From: Opeltia flavorubescens
Taxonomy: Eukaryota; Ascomycota; Lecanoromycetes; Teloschistales; Teloschistaceae
Reading direction: 5' to 3'
Length of the DNA: 64,000 nt
NCBI GenBank assembly: GCA_000442125.1
Contig: KE546968.1
Span: 1,205,932-1,269,931 of the forward strand
A program made the position numbers and the translations under genes. Below are positions 57,307 to 64,000 of the stretch, piece after piece. Positions within the stretch are counted from its first letter, which is position 1. Every line of letters starts with the position of its first letter. Under the pieces are notes generated by a model. It saw only the letters and a program-made list of their open reading frames with translations. It had not been told where the DNA came from and did no database searches.

Positions 57307-57964
57307 TATGGTCGCCCAGGTGTGCCAGATTGCCATAACTATTTACTTTTTCACTTTTCACTTTTGACTTCAGAATTCAGGCTAAATTCACGTACGCTAC
57401 ACGGCTCTACCTAGCTACAGCGCCACCAATACTGGTCAGATCCCTATAAAAAGTGTATACACGGAAAGCGCTCGTCACGCGCTTTCAAACGAGCTTCTTT
57501 ATACTAGAAACCGATAAGGTGGCGATGTGTTATTCAACTGCGAAGTTTTGTTAAGGGTTTAGAGGGGGCTTCTACTCGTAGGAGGGCTAAGCCCTAGCTG
57601 TCTTTAATCGGGCCTAGAGCGTTTTAAAACTACTGTAAGAAGCTAAAACGCCAAGCTTCTAGCTCCTCCTTAGGAGCTGTAAGTCCGTTAAGCCCGAAGC
57701 GTCTACTAAGCCACCTTACACTGAAAGCTTTACAGCTAAATAACACATCATGTTTTTATCACATTCTGATATAAAGTAGCTCGTTTGAAAGCGCATAACG
57801 AGCGCTTTCCGTGCATATACTTTTTGTAGGAATCTGGCCAGTATTCGTGGTGCTGTAGCTAGGTAAAGCTGTGTGGTTAGGCCAATTCTGGTTTGCAAAA
57901 AGTCAAAATGAAAAAGTGAAATAGTTATGGCCCTCGGGCAATCTGGCACACCTGGGCGACCATA
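57307..57964. mobile_element. Foldback MITE-like DNA element with long terminal inverted repeats
   Basis: The two ends are inverted copies: the first 28 bases (starting TATGGTCGCCCAGGTGTGCC) match the reverse complement of the last 28 exactly. Beyond an 8-nt insertion in the right arm, similarity continues inward for roughly 250 nt per arm, so most of the 658 bp could fold into one hairpin. Mismatches between arms are mostly C/T or G/A transitions, as expected from repeat-induced point mutation. No transposase or open frame is present, so it is non-autonomous. Flanks read CCTAGG before and CTAGGG after. The duplication may be TA (Tc1/mariner type, in a near-palindromic CCTAGGTACTAGG site) or the 5-bp CTAGG. 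The superfamily is therefore undecided. Confidence 0.85.
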
Positions 57965-58338
57965 CTAGGGCAACCGCTAGATTGTTCACATAATAGGTAG
58001 GCATTCGTTGAACGGAGTGGCAACATCATTCATTATTGGTTGTTGGACACCCCTTTCTTATTAAGATATAGAGCAATGTATAAATAGCCTTTTGTTTGGT
58101 ATGCTCTGTACGCGATGCCATCAATTAGACACAGTTAAAGTCCAGCCTCCAATGATTTTCTACGACCATCTTGGAATGGAATGAGATATACATGAGTCAT
58201 TACGAAAGTTATATACATTGAATACAAATCCTCTTAAAGTAGACTATCCTGCTCCTCATCTCAATATCACGTGAGCGGATTTGGAGTATCGTTGACAGCT
58301 TCGGGAGTAGGAGAAATGATCTCGTCTTATGCTGTCAT
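57965..58338. other. Interval between the foldback element and SUV3 stop
   Basis: A 374-bp AT-rich stretch, the 3' flank of SUV3. Nothing recognised. Confidence 0.5.
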
Positions 58339-60805
58339 TCAAGTAGACTGCAGCGTGTCACCACTACTTAGTGAGATTTGACCAGATTGAAGACTCGGAA
58401 TCGAAACATCGAGTTGAGACTCTGAGTTCATCGTTGGCCCACCTTGAACTTCTCCGTTTAGATTGGGAGAAAAAGGCGGAGGCTTGTGGCTGGAGAACGA
58501 AGACTGCTCGCCAATAACAGTTTGGTCGTCCGTATTACCTGCAGCAGGATCCTCGCGACTCGGACTTTGTTGAACAATGTCTTTAGTCGCGAGGAGTTTA
58601 TTGGCCTTCTTGTCTGCCACTTTGGAAAGCTCTTGTTGGATCCTCTCTTCCACAAGATGCTTGACATAGAAAGCCATTGCCTGTGTATTGAAAACGCCAG
58701 CGAAGCGGTAGCTAAGCCAAAGATAGAGAATGAGAGCTTTGTGCAAAGATTCAAGTTTTTGCAGCTGATCTTTGCTTGCGATCGTGTATTGCCTTTCTAG
58801 AACCTCGAGATTCAAGGCCGTGATATCCAGAAGGCCTCCGTTGGTCTTGTTTCCCACACACTGAGCAAATGCACGAACGACCGGACGTATAGATTCATCC
58901 TTTATATTGGCAGGAGAGGCACAGAAAGTAATTCGGTCACTTATGGTTAAATTTCTCACGGGCTCAATGACATCGGCAATCTCGAGATGTTCGCTCAAGT
59001 TGCAAAGATGGAATCTAGGATGAAGGATTGATGTGTTGTGAAGCCGAAGCAATATGTAACTGAAAGGCGTCGAAGGCGGAAAGTAAGCAGCAAACCGCAC
59101 AAGGACGCTCACGGGAGGGAAAAGTCCGGCGGTCATGATTGGATCTGCCTGACTTTCCATCGCTGTTTGGATTTTCGATAGATCACCATGGTCGAGTGTG
59201 GTGACCAAGCCCAAGTTCGGTGCAGATGAGACAGCTGGCGACACTTTTGCACCTCCAGACCCAGAGTCACTCAACTCATCCACAGACGTCTCATCATGAG
59301 CTGCTTGGGAAGCCGTGCGATAACGACCGGCCCGTCCCGCAATTTGCTTGATCTGCGAGATTTCTATGGGTACTTTGGTACGACCGTTAAATTTGGAAAT
59401 GGTGGTAAAGACTATCCGTTTGATGCTTCTATTGAGAGATTAGGCATTTCCTGCAGGTGGATATGCACCTGACTCACAGATTCAGGCCCATGCCAACCGC
59501 GTCACTAGCGACAAGTATGTCATAGTCATTGTTCGGATCGTTGAATAATGCTGCCTGCTGCGCCCTTACCTCTGGGGGCAGACTTCCATAAACGACCGCA
59601 ACAGGCTTTCGTCTTTGAAACTCAATCTGCTTTTTGAGTCTATGGATCTGAAGCTTGGAAAAGGCAACCACACAGTCTCCCTTTTTGAGGTTGCTTAGGT
59701 TTCCTCTGAGACTCGCCGACATTGTTTTGAGGGGACCAAGCCGCTGGTAATGATGGACCTGGAGGATATCACCCATAGCAGCAGCGAGTTCTCTGATCAG
59801 AGGGACGGTTCTTTCTTCACCACAAAGATGAAGCTCTTTCGCCTGGAGGCCCATAACGGCTTGGCTCCATGCCCAACCTCGCTCTTCATTGCCAATCATT
59901 TGTATTTCGTCAATGACTGCAACATCAACAGGGCGGTTGACGGGTACCATCTCCACAGTACAGCTGCTCATGCGTACATCTTCAGCTTCTGCCATTTGTC
60001 TTTCATCTCCCGTGACAAGGTCGCATGGTATACCCTTTGCATTGAGTCTTGTATACACCTCGTGAGCCAATAACCTTAATGGTCCTGCATACAACCCAGA
60101 TTTAGCCTGCTCTAGCCTTCTCAAAGCATGGTAGGTTTTGCCAGAGTTCGTTGGGCCGACGTGAAGGTGGATGGTACGCTGCATCTGTCTTGTGACTGGA
60201 TACCATTCAACCGGATAACGTATGTCCGCAAGTTTCGCCTGATCCTGCAAGTTTAATCTGGAAAAGCGCTGATTGGCAAGGAAGCCGTAATAAGCATACT
60301 TTATTTCAGTGCCGAGAGCAGGTGTTCCTCGCTCAATTAAAGATTCGCGCAGCGATTTAACGATCTGTAGAGTCTCTCGTGAAGGCTTTTCGGTCGTGTT
60401 GAGCGCCAAAGTAATATTTTGTTTGAAGGGCTTGAATTCTGGTTTCTCTATCTCCTTCTGGACCTTGTCCAACGCTTCAATGATGATGGCGGCAACCTCT
60501 TTTGGGGAAAGCTGATCCCTGGGTAGATCTGATGGAGTGATTGCCTGCCGCCGCTGGTTACGTCTGGCAAACTAAAGTATGGCATATTCAGTTAAAGCAA
60601 CTCAGAGGGACTTGTGACTGACGAGCGGTCGGCGATATCCTGGACGAAGCGCCGGAGATGACGCTTCATACTGCTCGCGTCTGACGTGTTGTCGATAATT
60701 TGCTGAACCAGGACTATAAGACCTGAAAGAAGGTAGGTAGTTGAGAAAACTTGTTGTTTGCTTTGCTACGAAAAGCCGATGGGTCACACTTTGCCCTGTT
60801 TGCAT
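58339..60805 (-). CDS. suv3: Mitochondrial RNA helicase SUV3
   Basis: Model: complement of 58339-59428, 59478-60571 and 60623-60805, 788 residues. SUV3 is the helicase of the mitochondrial degradosome, working with the exoribonuclease Dss1. The first exon (MQTGQSVTHRLFVAKQTTSF and a basic run) is a mitochondrial presequence. Walker A is GPTNSGKT at 200-207, the Walker B variant is DEIQM at 282-286, then GLYAGPLRLLAHEVYTRLNA, ELHLCGEERTVPLI, VAVVYGSLPPEVRAQQAALF, ILVASDAVGMGLNLSIKRIV and the arginine-finger motif QIKQIAGRAGRY. The C-terminal region (VIEPVRNLTISDRITFCASP) is the SUV3-specific all-helical domain. The tail after residue 690 is Ser/Pro-rich and probably disordered. Joining at GLNL|SIKRIV by a 49-nt intron is required. 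Confidence 0.95.
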
Positions 60806-61159
60806 TCCCCCGTAATGGGCGAGAGTATCTGGGATCTAATTTCATATATGGCTGGTTGTTCAACGTGAATAGAAGACTCTTACGACAGATGATAATAGAT
60901 TTGCCCGCGAGGTGACGAAAGTTAAATATCCGACTCTAGCTACGCCATTGACGGCAAAACGTCGGAAGCAATCGAGGGGGTCGAGGGGCCGTCCAAGGTC
61001 GCCATGTATTGCTCTTAACGCAGGGCATCGAACATTTGCTCAACGTCTCCAACATCCCGTTGCAGGTCATTCATATATATCACGAGCGCGCATGGTTGAA
61101 ATGGTTCTTCGTGTACCTAAAAGAGCTGAACATACTTTCGCAAAGACCATACGTTCACC
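60806..61159. promoter_or_regulatory. Divergent promoter, SUV3 / SEC1
   Basis: A 354-bp interval between opposing starts. A plus-strand open frame crosses it but has no SEC1-like sequence before the ATG at 61160. Confidence 0.45.
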
Positions 61160-63687
61160 ATGACCGGAATATCTACGATTCACATCCAGCAAAAAAGTAT
61201 GCAGCGTTGCACCAGATCACTGTCGCGGAGGGGCTGACGGTCAAACTTTTTATGTAGCAATTCTGGATACGATTCGTCGCACTGACCAGGGAGAAGTACG
61301 CTGTTATCGTTCACGTATGGACAATCGGTTGCTGACGTCTAAGTAGTGGAAGGTTTTGGTCTTGGACGAGGGAAGCAGGAGACTTGTCGATGGAGTCGTC
61401 AGAGAAGATGATATACTTGAGCTTAATGTCACTAGTACGTCTACAGGCCTTCTCGTGCCGAACCTACAGGTCTTGACATGAGCACAGACATAGAGAACAT
61501 TGAAGACAGGAGGCCGATGAACAAGGAAATGGATGCCGTTTATTTACTGTCTCCTCTACCTCATATCGTGGACTGCGTGATGGCAGACTTCGAGCGGCAG
61601 CGGTACAGGAGGACTTTTCTGATATGGACCTCAAGTGCGCACCCACCCTTGTTCTGTTATGGGTAGACCATCTGTTTGAGAGCGCTGACAGTGGAGGATT
61701 CCATAGTATTACAGCCTGATTTGCAACATCGGTTGGACCAATCTAATATGGCAAGGCAGCATATTGTTGAGGCCAGCATTCTGAATATTGACTACTACCC
61801 GCGGGAGTCTCATCTGGTCACCTTTCGAGATCCATGGAGCTTCCCAACGCTCTTCCACCCAGCGTGCAACCACCTGATACGGCAGCATATGGATGATCTT
61901 GCTCAAAAGGTAGGCCAAGCCTGACTCAATCATGTTCCTGGATCTGACGGTATCAAGGGCTGACTTCTGTCGACTAAGATTGTTGCTCTATGTGTTTCTC
62001 TTGGCGAGTACCCGGCCATTCGCTACTTCAGCCCCCGAAATCCGAGTCACGAGGCTAGCGTCCTGTGTTCACACCTCGCGCGTTTCGTGCAGACACAGCT
62101 TGACCAATACGCCAAGTACAACAATGATTTTCCACCGCCGTCACCACGGCCTCGAGGGCTCCTTGTCATAGCGGATAGGTCCTTAGACCTGTTCGCTCCC
62201 CTTTTGCATGAATTCACTTACCAGGCCATGGTGCACGATCTCCTTCCGTTAACAGAAGGCGATAAAATCTATTACAAGGCCGGAATTAGTCAAGTACAGC
62301 CAAGCAAGGACCAGGAGATCGGCGAAAAGGATAAAATATGGGTTAAGTATCGTCATTTACATATGAAGGACCTGCTCGACGAACTTGTTAAGGACTTCAA
62401 CACTTTCAAGGCACAAAATCCACAGTTCGCTGACAGGTAAGAGCAAAGATATCGTCACGAACAGACCTGAGATAACAGTATCTGATTGCATTGAACATGT
62501 AGCGATACTCCTGCGACGATTAACAGTATCAAAGACATGCTGGCAGGACTTCCAAAGTTTCAAGAGGGTAAAGAAGCCTATTCCCTTCATCTCTCTATGA
62601 CACAAGACGCCATGAACGTATTTCAGGAGACACGACTAGCAGATGTAGCTTCGGTGGAGCAGGTAGGTCATCAGTGCATCTCACTCGGTGGCCAAGTGAC
62701 TGACGGACCTAGTCCCTGGCGACTGGGCTTGACGAGGACTACAAAAAACCTAAAAACATGGCCGATCAAGTTGTTCGCTTACTGGACGACGACGCGATCC
62801 AGTTTCCGGATCGCCTTCGCTTGATAATTCAATACGTACTCTACCGTGATGGTCTCTTACAAACAGACATTCAGAAGCTTTTGATGCATGCACGGCTGCC
62901 CGCGCAAGATTCGGAGGTTATTCATAATCTAGAGCTTCTTGGTGCCCATATAACACGACAACTGAAAGACTCTAGGCCAGCAGCTCCGTATCAATTTGGC
63001 AAGAAGGAAGCCCAAGCACAAAATGACGAATCTGGCCTTTCTAGGTTCGACCCGGCTCTCAAGGTGGTGCTAGAGGAACTCAGCCGTGGAACACTAGATC
63101 AGAATACATTCCCGTTCACCAAGCCTCACCTCGATGCAGCAGATAGTTTGATGGGTCACGACAATGTCTCTCAGGCATCATTACGAAGTGCGAAGCCAAC
63201 GTGGGCACGTACCCGACCCTCCACCTCCGAACCTAGACAGCGAATTCTTGTGTTTATGGCAGGTGGAGCGACGTATTCCGAATCTCGAGCATGCTATGAG
63301 GCTTCGAGCTCCTTGAACAAGGATATCTTTCTCGCCACCAGCCACATGTTGACACCGAGCTTGTATTTACGTCAAGTTGGCGATCTTAGCGTCGATAGGC
63401 GCCGGCTTGATCTCCCAGCCGATCGGCCTAAGCCCAGGGCGCCTGATCATCTCTTCGAGAAGGAGGTGCCAATACCTCCTCCGAAAGCGGCTGCACAAGC
63501 AGAATCTCAATTACAGCTTCCGCTTAATGGTATGCAGAATCTGCGAGTAAATGACAGTATTACTTCGTCCAGGCCAGCCAATGGCCAACTGCCCCAATCG
63601 TCATCAATTAATGCAAAGGTCTCAAAGGGCAAAGACAAAGAGGGAGAAAAGAAGAAAAAGCACCACTTCTTCGGTTCTAAAAAGTGA
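61160..63687 (+). CDS. sec1: Exocytic SM protein SEC1
   Basis: Model: exons 61160-61196, 61258-61295, 61347-61434, 61488-61634, 61707-61909, 61979-62436, 62503-62662 and 62713-63687, 701 residues. Sec1/Munc18 proteins bind assembled SNARE complexes and promote vesicle fusion at the plasma membrane. The start MTGISTIHIQQKTILDTIRR matches the family's first helix and was chosen over upstream frames. Conserved blocks: WKVLVLDEGSRRL, RRPMNKEMDAVYLLSPLPHI, VDCVMADFERQRYRRTFLIW, FRDPWSFPTLFHPACN, LLVIADRSLDLFAPLLHEFT, YQAM, NMADQVVRLLDDD and VFMAGGATYSESRACYE. The tail is disordered and ends in a Lys-rich run (GEKKKKHHFFGSKK). Seven short introns (50-72 nt) all close in phase; two of the first exons are below 40 nt. 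Confidence 0.95.
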
Positions 63688-64000
63688 TAAGTGCAAATCC
63701 TCATGTCGTTCTATGAATGATATGCTTATTATAGAAACCGAAATACAAGCCTGAGGTACGGCAAAAGGTCACAGTAATCCCCGGCAGATTCCTCTCCATT
63801 TCTGCGACCTAGGAATCGCTACCTATGCCGTTATCCTCTCCAAACTGTATTTATATAGGGCGCAAGATCATAGATTCAGGTTGGAATGCGGAGAATGTGC
63901 AAGAGCAAGTTGTATGAGTGTTGCGAGATGCCTAAAGCTGGATGCTCAGCCTCCTTCCACAACTTGGGCTGACTAAAACGACGGAGAGCCCAAAAAAGCA
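63688..64000. other. 3' flank of SEC1 to window end
   Basis: 313 bp after the SEC1 stop. Nothing recognised. Confidence 0.5.

Overview
The window is nuclear DNA of a filamentous ascomycete (Pezizomycotina); the class cannot be fixed from the sequence alone. Evidence: compact spacing, many introns of about 45-65 nt with GT..AG ends and CTAAC/CTGAC-like branch sites, a PIR-type cell-wall protein, and fungal gene families such as KEI1, the DUF4385 family, an EF-hand external NADH dehydrogenase and an URK1-type uridine kinase/UPRT fusion. Two single 'n' bases (31251, 35754) suggest a draft assembly. I rebuilt exon-intron models by hand. Almost all close in phase and give proteins of normal family length; the weakest models are stated as such.

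Layout, left to right. 1-8.4 kb: end of a PIR-repeat wall protein (+), NOP53 (-), the Rab GTPase YPT6 (+), KEI1 for sphingolipid synthesis (-), and a small SnoaL-like protein (+). 8.4-21 kb: a large disordered protein (+), the ESA1 acetyltransferase (-), a DUF4385 protein (+), RNase H2 subunit C (-), a secreted yellow/MRJP protein (+) and a cyclopropane-synthase-like methyltransferase (+). 21-32.6 kb: REX4 (-), ATP17 (-), the complex I subunit NUO-21 (+), URK1 (-), GID8 (+), ESF1 (-), deoxyhypusine hydroxylase (+) and RPA12 (-). 32.8-48.5 kb: the cohesin loader SCC2 (+), an orphan secreted protein (+), NDE1 (-) and URB1 (+). 48.9-64 kb: a 4E-T-like protein (+), tRNA-Gln (-), a gene-poor AT-rich stretch, PRP22 (-), a 658-bp foldback DNA element, SUV3 (-) and SEC1 (+).

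The genes are mostly housekeeping and are not a metabolite cluster. Two themes recur. Ribosome production and translation is represented by NOP53, REX4, ESF1, RPA12, URB1, DOHH and the 4E-T-like protein. Mitochondrial energy and RNA is represented by ATP17, NUO-21, NDE1 and SUV3. Orientation alternates strongly, giving many divergent pairs 230-540 bp apart, including ATP17/NUO-21, ESF1/DOHH, RPA12/SCC2 and NDE1/URB1.

I found no clearly new multi-gene system. The points most worth checking are a foldback inverted-repeat element 143 bp upstream of the PRP22 start, an ATP17 gene with a 15-nt exon and a probable GC-AG intron, a GID8 start codon that forms a coding exon alone, a 21-unit PIR protein with a GPI-like tail and no cysteine, and two proteins without a recognised family (the large disordered protein and the orphan secreted protein).
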